A DNA stretch of 60,000 bases, taken from Adiantum capillus-veneris (Eukaryota > Streptophyta > Polypodiopsida > Polypodiales > Pteridaceae). The notes under the pieces are model-generated. The model saw only the letters and a program-made list of their open reading frames with translations. It did no database searches and was not told where the DNA came from. Shown here piece after piece: positions 10,662 through 22,104 of the stretch. Made by a program: the position numbers and the translations under genes. The first letter of the stretch is position 1. Every line of letters starts with the position of its first letter. Location: the NCBI GenBank assembly GCA_014529385.2, contig CM043953.1, positions 92,496,842-92,556,841 of the forward strand, given 5' to 3'.

Positions 10662-11225
10662 ATGCAGCCAACTTGGTTGAACTACCCCAGATTGCCTGCT
10701 CTAGCAAAGCGACCACCGATAGAAGAGTACATGGTGAAAACCCTAACGAGCACCATGTCCTTCTTGAAAAGGCTACCAGATCTATCATGTGCAATGTTAT
10801 ACAAAATCTATCGAATGTTGCTCATTTGCATCAAAGTATTCCATGAGCCAGAGCAAGCAGGCGCCCCTTGGATGTCATTCCTTGAGGGTAACCAAGATTT
10901 ATGCTACGATCTCAGCGGCCAATCTTTCAAAGAAGTCCTCTATGGCTTCTACGCCATATGTATGTTTTTACCTTCTCACAATATGTTGGCGTTTGAGGAA
11001 GCGTTCTACAGGTTCTTCACTTGGCCAACGAAGATATTTGGGCCAGTGATCAGCAACTTGATATCACAATTTGTAGGCTACTCAGCGGTGGAAGTACAAA
11101 AAAGAGTCACTGTGCAATTCTTGCAAGCACCAAATAAAGAGAGGAAGATCAGATACCAAAAGGCACTAAATGTGCTTAAAGACCACCTCGCCAGCCGTCA
11201 ACCCAAAGACTACTTCGGCCCATAA
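10662..11225 (+). CDS. ORF of unknown function in a non-autonomous LTR element
   Basis: A 187-residue open frame (starts MQPTWLNYPRLPALAK, ends RQPKDYFGP) with no domain that I recognise. The frame is closed upstream by a TAG at 10635, so the protein may start here or be joined to an upstream exon. The stop lies 25 bp before a polypurine tract and an LTR start, so the ORF is the last coding part of an LTR element. It is neither RNase H nor integrase, so the element looks non-autonomous, with a gag-like or captured gene. It is helix-rich, has a hydrophobic stretch near residues 95-120 and a basic C-terminus. Confidence 0.5.
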   Translation: MQPTWLNYPRLPALAKRPPIEEYMVKTLTSTMSFLKRLPDLSCAMLYKIYRMLLICIKVFHEPEQAGAPWMSFLEGNQDLCYDLSGQSFKEVLYGFYAICMFLPSHNMLAFEEAFYRFFTWPTKIFGPVISNLISQFVGYSAVEVQKRVTVQFLQAPNKERKIRYQKALNVLKDHLASRQPKDYFGP

Positions 11226-11250
11226 AGCTGTGTCAAGGGACGACACACGC

Positions 11251-11264
11251 AAGGAGGGGGGGAA
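11251..11264 (+). other. Polypurine tract
   Basis: AAGGAGGGGGGGAA lies directly before a TGTTAG LTR start, the expected position for plus-strand priming of an LTR retroelement. Confidence 0.75.
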
Positions 11265-11625
11265 TGTTAGCAACAAGCTAACATGGATACCATTTTTCGG
11301 AGATCTTATTGTAAGAACACTTATAATTTTTGATAAATCGAGAATATTGTAACTCCTATTTTTTGGATAAACCTTGTAATTGATGAGCCGGGGCTACAAG
11401 CTTCCAAATGTATCAACTTGTCATTACCTATCTTCCAAGTTATTAGTTTTGACCACCAAAAACCTTGGCTAAGGTATAAAAGTCAATTTTTGTAAGTTAT
11501 TTGTAAGTTTTGGATAATGAAATACACGGCATGAGCTAACGGCGCTCACTTCTCTCCTTCTGGCGCTTACTACTCCCTACTGGTTGTCACATTGCAATCA
11601 TGTCTGCTACATTGCAACCATAGGT
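11265..11625 (+). mobile_element. 3' LTR (right end approximate)
   Basis: Begins TGTTAGC AACAA GCTAACA, a small hairpin at the LTR start. It contains a promoter-like TATAAAAG at 11475-11482. The end is not certain; CATTGCAACCA near 11622 is a guess. No 5' LTR partner is visible, so the upstream part was lost. Confidence 0.6.
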
Positions 11626-12828
11626 GAGAGCTCTACGCATTGACGTAAACACATCACAGTATTTCATAGCTGTTGGTGTCTCATCATAAGTACTAATTTA
11701 CACTTCAGAATTAAAAAATAACCATAGGCGGGTTATTGGGGCATCATTGCTAAGCATTTAGGTGCATTCTATATCAAAAACAACTAGGTCAAAAATCCAT
11801 TGCTGTTAATAATTGTGATTTTTCACTTGACCTAAAGTGGGATCTGAGACCATAAACGGCAATAAGCATGTTAACTTGTCATGCTTTTTGGTGTCCCGGA
11901 CAATGCTAACTAGCACAATGTTGACATATGCTAACTAGTACAATAACATGAGCTACATCTCCAAGATCTATGACATATGATATATCAATAGAAAGCTCTT
12001 GAAACAAGAAATCCAAATGTACAACCTCTGACAAAGTTTGATACGAATTGTAAAAATTTTACCGGACGCCCAACTTTTTTAAAACGTGCTAACTTGAAAC
12101 TGCTAACTAGCACAAAAAGCGCGACACGTTAACATGCTTTCACCCAAACATGTGTGCTTAGGTCGTATAAACATGTCCTAGAAGTTTCGTTACATTTGGA
12201 TGTCATTTGATGCTGTACTGATGTGATTTGTTTGCCGATGAGAGATTGGCTTTTGGTGATTTCAGCCACTTGAGTGTAGCTTGAGTTAGATTCGTATTGT
12301 TTCTGGTTTTTCTGAGAGGTTGACAACCTCTTGTAGCCTCTACGCACTAGTGGATTCAGTTTTGTCCCATGGATTGACAATTTAATCATGGTTCTCGCTA
12401 GAACTGCAATAAGATATGATAGTAAGGTTAGACACACGTCCCACACCCTCATATGACTGAGTTTCAAGGAAGAAGAGGTCCCCTTTTATAGGTGAAGGGA
12501 ACCATCAAGGGCTACACAAGAAAGAGAAGAGCCAATGTGAACAGGAATTGGCAAAGTTTGAAATGAGTTGTCCCTGCATGATGTGGAAAGAGTGGGATCC
12601 ACCATTTTGATCATATCTCCTCAACCATGGCTCCAAATAAATAAATCTAGAGGCAAGAAAACTTAGCTCGTGAGCTACAACTCCCATTTTATATACTTTT
12701 TACAATTTCAATTGGAACCTTGTGAAAAAAATTCACTCAAATAGGGTATCTTTCTAGCAGCAAAAGTCTTATTGTGGTCCCCTTAGTTTAGACTTCCACT
12801 TGATTCCAAAGGACACCTCATGCAACAT
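11626..12828. other. Spacer with a diverged foldback-like arm
   Basis: The stretch 11975-12085 (TATATCAATAGAAAGC, then GTAAAAATTTTACCGGACGC) resembles the inner arm of the foldback elements at 5143-5596 and 17965-18418, so it may be a distant relative or a half copy. The rest, including 12130-12828, shows no gene or repeat that I can support. Copy B may start slightly left of 12829, because copy A is cut by the window edge. Confidence 0.4.
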
Positions 12829-13001
12829 GAAAGCATGATATTTCTCTTTGACAAAGGTTTGTAAGAATCCTCTTAATAATGCATTAAAATGAGTTGCATC
12901 TTTGCATCTTTGAAAATAATGCAAGCTAGTGTCCCACTAGGATTGGATTTCTTCCTAGTAGCTATTAGAAAAAATATATATAAGAAATATATGAGAAATG
13001 C

Positions 13002-13004
<3 letters not shown>

Positions 13005-13036
<32 letters not shown>
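13005..13036. repeat. (AT)n microsatellite, copy B
   Basis: AT dinucleotide run homologous to 179-212 in copy A. Confidence 0.95.
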
Positions 13037-13040
<4 letters not shown>

Positions 13041-13186
13041 AGTTACCCTAGATATAGGATCTAGCTAGGGTGTGAGATGATAATGAGATAGTAGAAAGAA
13101 AGAACCAATGACTCTACCCCAAGTTAAAGAGGCGAAGCTATTGATGGTTTTTCCATAGTACTTTTTGATGGTAAAGTAAAAATATG

Positions 13187-14420
13187 TTACCCTTGAGATA
13201 AATAAAAGGATGAGATAGAAAGCTTATTATTATACTTAGATAGGCATATAAAAATGATAGGAAATATACTTATGTATCTAAAACATCGCAAGATAGATCC
13301 TGTAACATTTTTCTTGGCTATGTACATGTCACAGCACGACAGCGTGTCAAAATAACCAGCCCACTCTGAGCCAGAAAAAACATTTAAGTCTGGTGGCAAT
13401 GATCCCCCCTTGGGATAAAAAAGGCCAAGATATAAAGTGCCACAAAGTAGTGAAGAATTCTCTTGACAGCATGCCAATGCTTAGACCCTGGGCTATGCAT
13501 AATTCTGTTGACCTATGAGACGACAAATTGAATATCCATCCTCGTATTGCATATATAGATGAGGCATCCACTGGATGCCTCATTTATATAAAGAGTGACA
13601 TCTCCAATATCACCAATTTGGTAAAGAGTGGCATCTACAAGATTACCAACATCATGAAGACTCAATGTCAAACTTGTTTCCATGGGAGCGGCAATAGGTT
13701 TGCAATCCTCAAGTCGAAACTTACATAGCAATGTCTCTATGAAACTTTTCTGACATAATGCAATACCACCATCACACTGCTGCTTAAACTGTATACCCAA
13801 GTAATGATGCAACACCTCAAATTTTTCACGTTGAAAGTAGCATTCAAATTAGCCTTAAATTCAGCAATATGTCTCTCATTTGGTCCAGTGATCAGCAAAT
13901 TGTCCACATAAAGAACCACAATGAGAATTACATCACCCTCACGGTTTACATACAATGTGCTTTTTATTGGACTGTTACAAAATCCTCCTTTGACCAAACG
14001 AGTGTTGTATTTCTCATGCCAAGCACAAGAGATTGCTTCAATCCATGCAAAGCTTTCTTACATCTGCACACTTTATCCTCTTGTCCTCTTTTTGACAAAA
14101 TCGCACAGCTACATTACATAAACTTCCTCAAATATTTCACCATTCAAGAAAGAGGTAACAATGTCTGACAGGTGTCCATCCTACCAAAATGAGCTGCCAA
14201 TGCACATAGAAAAATCTCAATACTCATACAACAAGTGGGAGCAACAGTCTCTTCATAATCTATGCCTTTTTGTTGTGCATAACCCTTTGCAACAAGTCAA
14301 TCCTTATGGCGATCAATCTCACCATCCGGCTTGCGTTTCAACTTGTAAACCCACTTCGTACCAATGGCCTTTTTGCGAGAAGGCAAATCACATACAGTCT
14401 ATGTGTCATTTTCTATAAGT
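13187..14420 (-). pseudogene. copia RT and RNase H remnant, copy B
   Basis: Same blocks as in copy A: LYVDNLLITG in the RT active-site region (near 13875-13920), KPIAAPMET downstream, and PKGGSLPPDLNVFSGSEWAG in the RNase H start. Frameshifts match copy A. Confidence 0.85.
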
Positions 14421-15234
14421 GCATCATATTCTGATTGCATGGCAGCCATCCAATTTTTTGAATTCCGAGCTTCATCAAAAGATAGAGGTTACTCAACATC
14501 ATGTAAGCTAGACACAACCAAAGCATAACAAGCTGATGCATAAGATGCAAGGTAAGATCCTGAATGAGTACGACAATACAAAGTTGCATCCAATTTACTA
14601 TCACACTATGTATGCACCAGCCATTTTGGCATACCTCTAGCCTGCTCATTTTCAGCCCTTTCCTCATCAAGTACATCATGTACATCTGCATCAGTAATAT
14701 GCTCATCTGTAACATTTTTGGAAACCCCCATAGGTTGTATATTTGCCTCATTGAAATTTACATTCAAACTTCCACCACTAAAAAGAGGCAACAAAGTGTC
14801 ATGTGAGCTTTACATTACTATCTCTAGTACATGACAGCAAGGGCCAAAAAGAATTTTCCACAAATACTACATCCCGTGAAACCAAAATGCACTTTGTTTG
14901 CGGGTGATACAACCTAAAACCTTTGCTTTCAGCACTTTAACCAACAAAAATACATTTGATAGCCTTATCATCCAATTTTTTGCACTGTCACTTGTGGCAC
15001 CAAAGCATATGCCAAACATCCAAAAATATGCATGTGATTAATAGAAGACTTTCTATCATGCCATGCTTCATATGGAGTAATAGACTCTACAAAGCTTTTG
15101 TAGGAAACCTGCTAAGTACATAAGTGGCACACATGATGGCCTCAAACCAAAAAGAATGCGGCAAAGCTTGACTTTTGACCATACATCATGCCATTTTCGT
15201 AAGTGACCTATTTTTCCTCTCATCTCACCATTTA
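14331..15234 (-). repeat. Old tandem duplication in copia copy B, inner unit
   Basis: Counterpart of 1507-2410. The partner unit starts at 15235 and continues past the hAT-like element to about 16892. Confidence 0.75.
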
Positions 15235-15719
15235 GCTTGCGTTTCAACCTGTAAACCCACTTCGTACCAATGGCCTTTTTTCCAGGAGGAAAATCACATT
15301 AAGTCCATGTGTGATTTTCTATAATTGCATCATATTTTGATTGCATGGCAACTCCCAATTTTTTGAATTTTGTGCTTCATCAAAAGATAGAGGTTCCTCA
15401 ACAACATGTAAGATAGACATAGCAAAATCATAAAAATCTGATACATAAGATGCATGGCAATAACCTAAATGAGTACAAATAGACAAAGGTGCATCCAATT
15501 TACTTTCATGCAAAGTATGCACCACCATTCAGGAATAGCTTTAGCCTGCTCATTCTCATCCCTTTCCTGTCATGTGCATTTGCATCACAATTTTAGAAAC
15601 CCCCATAGGTTGTAAATTTTCCTCATTGGAATTTACATTTGAACTTCCAACACTGAAAGAGGAAACAAAGTATCATAAAGTCTTGTGAGCTAACATTACC
15701 GTCTCTAGTACATGACAGC

Positions 15720-16491
15720 CCCGGGGGATTCACCATGGAAAATTTACCACACCACGTAAGTGCAGGGGAAGGGGGGGTTTACAAGTTACATAAGTGTATA
15801 AGTTAGGGGTAGGTCCCTGATAATTTATCTCCCAAGATTAAAAATAAGGGAGGGGGGGTATCAAATGTGGGGGGGGGGGGGGGGGGGGGGGGGGATTGAG
15901 AACAGGGGAAAATGAGAGGAATGTTTTGTGTTTCAAAATTATGGCTTTCCAAAAGAGTCTGCCCTTAACCTAGTCAGCCAATAGCTACAAAGATACATGC
16001 AGGAACTAACACTACATTGTATCAATTGCTTGTTTTGTGATTATACTTCATTCGGTAAGGGATGAAAGCTACAAAGAGTTCTTCTAGATGAAATTTACAC
16101 AGAGAACATAACACAAATTTATAACCATGTTTTTTGAGTAGTTTAGATAGGTCAGAATTGGACGAGTAGCCAGATTGTAGGTTGATTGGACATATAGTTT
16201 GAAAGTCAAACTAAGATACATTGAGGGTATATCTAGTTATCAACGTAAGTGGTCCCTTAGCATGTTGCCATTCATTATGCTACACACTCTTGGACTAGTT
16301 TTACTCAATTAGATAATGTGAGACCTAAATTTTATATGTAAGATAGGGGTATGATAGTTTTCTTCATTGATTGTCGTATAAGCGTAGACAGAGGGGTCAT
16401 ATTCCCTAATATGAGTCGTATATAGGGGTTTCATCAAAGTTGTTTTCTCGCAAGTGGTGTCCAATTTTGCATATAGAGTGAATCCCCCGGG
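15720..16491. mobile_element. hAT-like non-autonomous DNA transposon (copy B)
   Basis: Same 14-bp inverted repeats (CCCGGGGGATTCAC) and the same 8-bp duplication ATGACAGC (15712-15719 and 16492-16499) as in copy A. The length is 772 bp because the G run (15869-15894) is 26 instead of 28. Confidence 0.85.
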
Positions 16492-16693
16492 ATGACAGCA
16501 AGGGCTGAATAGAATCTTCCACAGACACAACATCTCGTGAGACCAAGATATGCTTTGTGTACAGATGATACAACTTGTAGACTTTGCTTTCAGCACTATA
16601 ACCAACAAAAATACATTTGGCAACCTTATCATCCAATTTTTTGCGTTGTGTTTGTGGCACCAAATCATATGCCAAATAGCCAAAAACACACAT
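16406..16693 (-). pseudogene. copia SH3-like domain read-through into hAT-like element
   Basis: In copy B this frame is open: the copia stretch (FGYLAYDLVPQ, KLDDKVAKCIFVGYS, ILVSRDVVSVED) runs on into the hAT-like terminus. Copy A has a stop in the middle. No function is expected. Confidence 0.7.
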
Positions 16694-16744
16694 GTGCTTA
16701 GTACAAAGCTTTTTATCATGCCATGCTTCATATGGAGTAATAGA

Positions 16745-17446
16745 CTACAAATCTTTCGTAGGACACCTGTTTAGTACATAAGTGGCACACATGATGGACT
16801 CAAGCCAAAATGAATGTGGAAAAGCTTGACTTTTGACCATGCATCGTGCCATTTTTGTAATTGATCTGTTTTTCCTCTCAGCAACACCATTTTGTTGAGG
16901 CGTATAAGTCATTGTACATTGGTGTTTTATCCCATGACTAGCCAGAAATGGATTAAATTCATGAGACATACACTCCCCCTCTCAATCGAAACGGAGGGTT
17001 CCCACCATACATTTCAAGACATTTTCAGCCATAGCTATAAATTTTTTGAAGCACATAAATACTTCAAAATTTGCCATAAGCGGATACACCCATGCATGCC
17101 TGGAGTAATCATCAATAAAAGTCATGAAATAAAGGTAATTTCCCAAAGAAGGAGTTTGCATCAGCCCACAAACATCACTATGCACAAGTTGCAACCTGTA
17201 TGTGGCCCTAACTAAACCATCATTTGGAAACTTAGAACGTTGCATCTTACCAAAACCACAGCCTTCATGAACATGTTTGATAGGTGCTGCAAGAGGCGAC
17301 AAAGAAGCAACCATATGAGATTTATGCAAATGGAACAAATTGGCAAAATTCAAATGCCCAAAACCTACATGCCAAAGTTTTGCATCTGAAATAGCCTTAA
17401 AATCCACAACTGCATTTGAAACATTATACCCATTCTTGTTATACAA
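16745..17446 (-). pseudogene. copia integrase remnant, copy B
   Basis: Same two blocks as copy A, with the HSDVCG and FIDDYSRHAW aspartates in one frame and the QQNGVAERKNR glutamate in another. Confidence 0.9.
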
Positions 17447-17524
17447 AATGAGATTATAGAACCCGCAGCATAAAATGTTAGATGTAGCAATTTTATCATC
17501 AAAACTAAGATCATGTATTGTACA

Positions 17525-17800
17525 TCAATCATCCAAAAATTTGACTACAAGACCAAGTCTATCAAGTGCAGATACAAACAAAAGATTCTTCTTAATCCTA
17601 GGTACATATAATGCATTAACAAGTGTGAAAGAACTGCCATTTGTAGTAGTAAGCACAATCTTTCCAACTCCTAAAACCGGATAAGAGGCATTGTTGGCAC
17701 GAGTAACTAAATTCGCATGAGGGGCAGACTCAAGAGAGGTGAACAAAATCACAATGTAAGGTAATATGCTTTGTAGCACCACTATCAAAATACCCCACAT
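17525..17800 (-). pseudogene. copia aspartic protease remnant, copy B
   Basis: Retropepsin C-terminal block (LVNALYVPRIKKNLL, LDRLGLVVKF) as in copy A with a few substitutions. Confidence 0.7.
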
Positions 17801-17964
17801 GTGAATCTTTAGCAGCTGACATGCATGTATTATGGATAGTAGGATTAAAGATCTACACTAAAAGCACATTCTGTATCAACATCAGCATCACAATCTCCTT
17901 TTGCAGAAGACTCAACAATAGCTTCATTTGTAATGGAACTAGCATTTGCAATGGAACCACCCTT

Positions 17965-18418
17965 TCATTAGGGAAAATTTGGACTCACAAAGGGGCCTTA
18001 TAAGGAGTTTAACTTCCTCTCTCATGTCCAAAATAGGCGTGCGGTAAATTTTTTGCAAATCAACTCTAAACTTGGCAGAGATTTGGTAGTTAGAGTCTAC
18101 TTTCTATGCTCTTTCTATTGATATATAGCACACCACAATATTCCTCATATTTTGAAAGATTCTATTTTTGATTCTCTAGATTCTAGACAGAGTTGTCACA
18201 TCACAAGAGAATAAAAAATAGAATCTTTTAAAATATGAAGAATCTCATGGCGTGCTATATATCAATAGAAAGAACTTGAAGAGTAGATTCTAACTATCAA
18301 ACCTTCGCCAAGTTTAGAGTTGATTTGCAAAAATTTTACCGCACACCCGTTTTGGACATGAGAGAGGAAGTCAAACTCCTTATAAGGCCCCTTTGTGAGT
18401 CCAAATTTTCCCTAATGA
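17965..18418. mobile_element. Foldback MITE, copy B
   Basis: Near-perfect inverted arms with ends TCATTAGGGAAAATTTGG, at the position equivalent to 5143-5596. Several substitutions in the left arm distinguish it from copy A. Confidence 0.85.
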
Positions 18419-19401
18419 TCTTCTTAGCCTCTTTGGCCTTTGACTCAGGACACTACTTGATCAAGTGATTATTAGCTTTATAATAATGACAACACATCTT
18501 CTTTTTACCCTTATCATGAGAATTCCCAGACAAACTCCTACCAGTAGAAGCACTAGGAATAAGTAATTTACCACTTGTAGAAGATCCATGAGAAGTGACT
18601 ACATTGTTGTTACCACCTTTTCTTTGAGCAGCAATAAAGGCATGTTCAACTCCATGCTGTCTAGTCCTATTTTTTCTCAAAAGGTACTCTTGCAACAAGA
18701 ATGTGCACAATGCATCAAACTTGACAACTTCGAGATTTCCTTGGTCATAAGTCTCCAAGTATTAGTAGAAAAATTCTGGCAAGGCATCAAGAACAGTCTG
18801 CACAACGGAACTGTCTAGAATGACTTCACCCACAAAAATAAGTTGCTCATTGATATCCTTGACACCAGCAAGGAAAGTGTCCATATCATCTTCCTCATGC
18901 ATAATCTTCAACTTCTACTTTTTACACAGCAATTCAAATTTACCCTCGTTCCGACTTGCATAAAGATCGGCCAAAATATCCTAAGCCTGTTTTGCAGATT
19001 TCTTTGAACAAATGTGTGGATTAATAGTGTGCTTCACAAACACCCCAATCAATGCATGAGCCTGTGCGTCTTTTACATCCCAATGAGCTTGCTGACCTGT
19101 AAGCAAAACAACTCTAACAACAACAATCCTTGCAGCAAGACCTGCAACATCCTAAACATCGTATGTATCCTCTGAATCATGATGTACATCAATGCCCTGC
19201 AAAATGTTCCAAATGCCCTTTGATACAAGAACATGTTGCATCATGATTCATATAAGCCCACATAGGGTAATTGTCCCCATCCAGTCTGTCCTCAGCAACA
19301 ACAAACACCTTGAACACATATGTGTTGTTGTCAACCATGGTAAATGTTACACCTGATGTAAAAAATATCCAAAAAGAGAAGAAATAAAGCGGGAACAGCA
19401 C
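18419..19401 (-). pseudogene. copia gag remnants, copy B
   Basis: Zinc-knuckle part (CCHYYKANNHLIK) at 18453-18758 and gag start (DRLDGDNYPMWAYM) at 19189-19401, in different frames and separated by stops. Confidence 0.75.
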
Positions 19402-19682
19402 GTGCGATATAGTACAAATTGTAGAAGACTGTAAGGGACCTGTTATGAAAAAACAGCACTAACAAAAAAAAATCACAAAATGACAAAATAGTGTACACAA
19501 TAATTCCAGTAGTGGAAAGGAAAGTTGAAATGAGCCCGAATCAAAAATCTAGGCTCTCCCAGCACAGTTGTCGGCCTGCAAACGCTCGCCAAAGCTCACA
19601 AAAATCAAACAAAGTGAGCACGCATGTGCTAGAGCTATTCACCACTAAGCCCCTGAGGACGTAAACCTGCTTTGATACCAAT

Positions 19683-21403
19683 TGTTGAAATTAAGGTTGC
19701 TAGAAAACGCATACAGCTTGGAGAAGACAAGGAAGCTCAAGGCACACAACAGAGAGTGTATCACTTAGTGTGCAATGGAAAGAAAGGATAGCCCTAGAAT
19801 GATTGGAGTATATACAATGCACGGGGAGAAAAACCTCCTAGTGAGGCAAAAAATGCCTCGAAGGTCCTAAGTGTGTTCACACACATCACTACCACATGTA
19901 TATGGTAACAAATAGGTTGTTCAATTTTGGAGCTCTGCAATCACTACATAGTAAGCAAGGATTGGGGCTTTGAGAGCATTGGAAAAAGGAGATTTTTTGA
20001 AAGTTCCAGTATCCACAAATAGGTCAAGACTTAGTATTTCCTAGCACAAAAATTGTAGAGTTCTAAAAGCCTGGAAAGATACAGCATGCAAGAAGTCTTT
20101 AACACAAGCAAGAAATATGAGGTATTGTTAAATTTCCAATGCAAAAGCATGCAAGCATGAAAACTCTTGGAGGAGAAATTATGTAATGCAAGAAACAATG
20201 GTAACTTTGTGCAACACAAATTTGTAGCAATTAAGTGGCACTAAAGCAAGGAGGCAGCAATGGGACAAAGCTAAAGCCTTTCAAACTAAGGGAAGCCAGT
20301 GCAAGTTCTCAAAGGTAGCCAAGTCCATAGAGCTTTGGGCAACACAACAAGGAACCTTGGGAGCTCTGGAGTGTGTCATAGTGTAGATTGAGCACATGCA
20401 TAGCAAGCACTCTTGAATTTTGGCCTTGCGTACACACAAAGAGAAATTATTTACATGGAGATGACCATGTGTATAAGGATGATGCTCATTAAAAAGTTTC
20501 TCAAGTACATGACATGATTGAGTGCGTGCCAAAGAGTGATGATGAAAAGAAGCTTGTTGTGGACCTTCTCAACGAAAAATTTACTACCGAGTTTTAAAAT
20601 AATTCTTGAAATGGAGAATGGGTAGAGGATGAGTTGGTTCATAATGAAGGTTTGGAGACTTTAGATGATATGGACAACCATGAATATGCCTTTAGTATGC
20701 CGCGGGTGGAGTTGGTTGATCCTATCTTGCTCAACTCATGTTGACGAGCAACAAACATGTTAAAGAGGAAAACATGGTTGAGATAAATGCTTGCAATAGT
20801 ATCATTAAATTGGATAACATGTCTATGTTACTATTGAGCATGGATGCTCAGTTGACTAGGGGTTTCATAAAGTTGTGCGTATTTTGGACACCCCCCTTTT
20901 TTGTAAATTTGTACATATGGTCATGACATCGTGTGTCAAAAGGGTGTGTGTGATTTATTTTTTTAGGGTTTTAAAGTTTCTTTAGCAAGGACATGTACAT
21001 GTAGTGCAAGCTCCTAAGGTGGAGCCAGCTATTGGGTTATTATAAGTGCCCATATATCAGTTTTGTTGAGCCACAACTTGTATATAAATAAAAATAATAT
21101 ACAAACAATTTTTTAGGAGAAAATATTATAGTTTTGTAGGTCTTGGGTAGTTGTGCTCTCTTTATGGCTTCTTATGTAATTTTCTTCTCTTGACTAGCCT
21201 TTCCTACATGTAGTCGTGCTTGGATAGCTTGTTGTTCACGCCAATTTTTCACCTAGGGTTGCATCGATTTGAAATTTGTGGTGTTTAGATGGAGCACTCT
21301 ATGAATTCCTTTATTTTAAATAACAATTAATGAAGAAAGTTGTGGCAATCTTTTGCCTCTCTTGTAGCTCCAATGCAAGGGAGCCATCCAATATTTATTG
21401 CGA
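19683..21403. other. Copia 5' LTR zone and unassigned DNA, copy B
   Basis: Near-identical to 6862-8581; no intact gene seen. Confidence 0.4.
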
Positions 21404-21812
21404 TCAAACATACCCTTGTATGATAGTGTTCAGGATGCATGAGTTCAAAGAGAGTTCCAAAACTCTATCCCTATTGTGTGTCCATTAAGAAGCCCTACGT
21501 TAAAAAGACAAATCATCCCCCTCTCCTCTAAGTTTAGAGCATCCAATTGAAGTAGCTTGATCTCCCATTGTGAGTTCCTTTTCATTGTCTGACCCTCTTC
21601 TTCTTGAATGCACTTCTTTAACTCCAATGTTGAGGGTCCCTTTTGCAAATCTTGTTGTTTCTGGTATGATGTATCATTGTTAAGTTTTCACTTGCTCCTT
21701 CTTCTCATCTGGTAAGTCTTGAGATTCAGAGATTTCCAATCTTAAACCACAACCACACGACTCCAGTGGTTGGATGGAACTCTTTTTAGCAAAATTTCTC
21801 AAAAGAACCCCA
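21404..21812. repeat. 607-bp repeat unit, copy B, left of the giant transposon
   Basis: Matches 8582-8993, including a 67-residue minus-strand open frame (21445-21648). The unit is split at its end by the giant transposon and the next unit resumes at 55297. Confidence 0.85.
21809..21812. other. Left target site duplication CCCA
   Basis: The same four bases follow the right end (55293-55296), and the empty site in copy A has them once (8990-8993). Confidence 0.93.
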
Positions 21813-21828
21813 AAGACCATATTAGGTA
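21813..21828 (+). repeat. Left terminal inverted repeat
   Basis: AAGACCATATTAGGTA, perfect complement of the right end. The same sequence starts the second element at 56948. Confidence 0.95.
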
Positions 21829-22104
21829 TTTTGGTAAAAATCTCACATTATGGGAATCTCCAAATCGACCGAATTCATGTAATTTGGGAATTTTCCACTT
21901 AAAGTGGGAAAAATTGAGGTGTGTGGCTAGTAAATAAAGTGAAAATCTCATAGGATTGTGGTGTTGATAAACACCAAAAGTCAAGAGGATGTACAACACA
22001 TGGATTTGAATAATAACTATAAATTACATAAAACAAAGGAAGATACAAAAAAGATTTTGTTTACAAATTGACTAGTATAGTCACAATAGAAGCTCCACAT
22101 AATT
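21829..22104. other. Left subterminal region
   Basis: Contains an inverted repeat at about 21891-21912 in which TTTTCCACTT faces AAAGTGGGAAAA. The AAAGTGGGAAAA motif also occurs, inverted, directly inside the right terminus (55266-55277), so it may be a transposase-binding site. The transposase stop codon lies at the inner edge of this region. Confidence 0.6.

Larger units (their letters stand above)
13187..19682 (-). mobile_element. Degenerate Ty1/copia retroelement, copy B
   Basis: Duplicate of the element at 363-6861 with the same order of broken domains. Gag remnants lie at 18419-18758 and 18990-19401, protease at 17525-17800, integrase at 16745-17446, SH3-like at 16500-16693, RT at 13737-14420 and RNase H at 13187-13815. 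The primer binding site is at 19666-19681. The RT motif again reads YVDN. It is equally dead. Confidence 0.9.
12829..21812. repeat. Segmental duplication, copy B (left part)
   Basis: Matches 1-8993 almost base for base and carries the same nested insertions. It is interrupted at 21812 by the giant transposon and continues at 55297-55946. Small differences include a stop codon present only in copy A (SH3-like domain) and lengths of the AT and G runs. Confidence 0.95.

Noticed and set aside
12129-12687. Two small minus-strand frames in the spacer before copy B
   Set aside because: No recognisable motif, no flanking signals, and lengths expected by chance.
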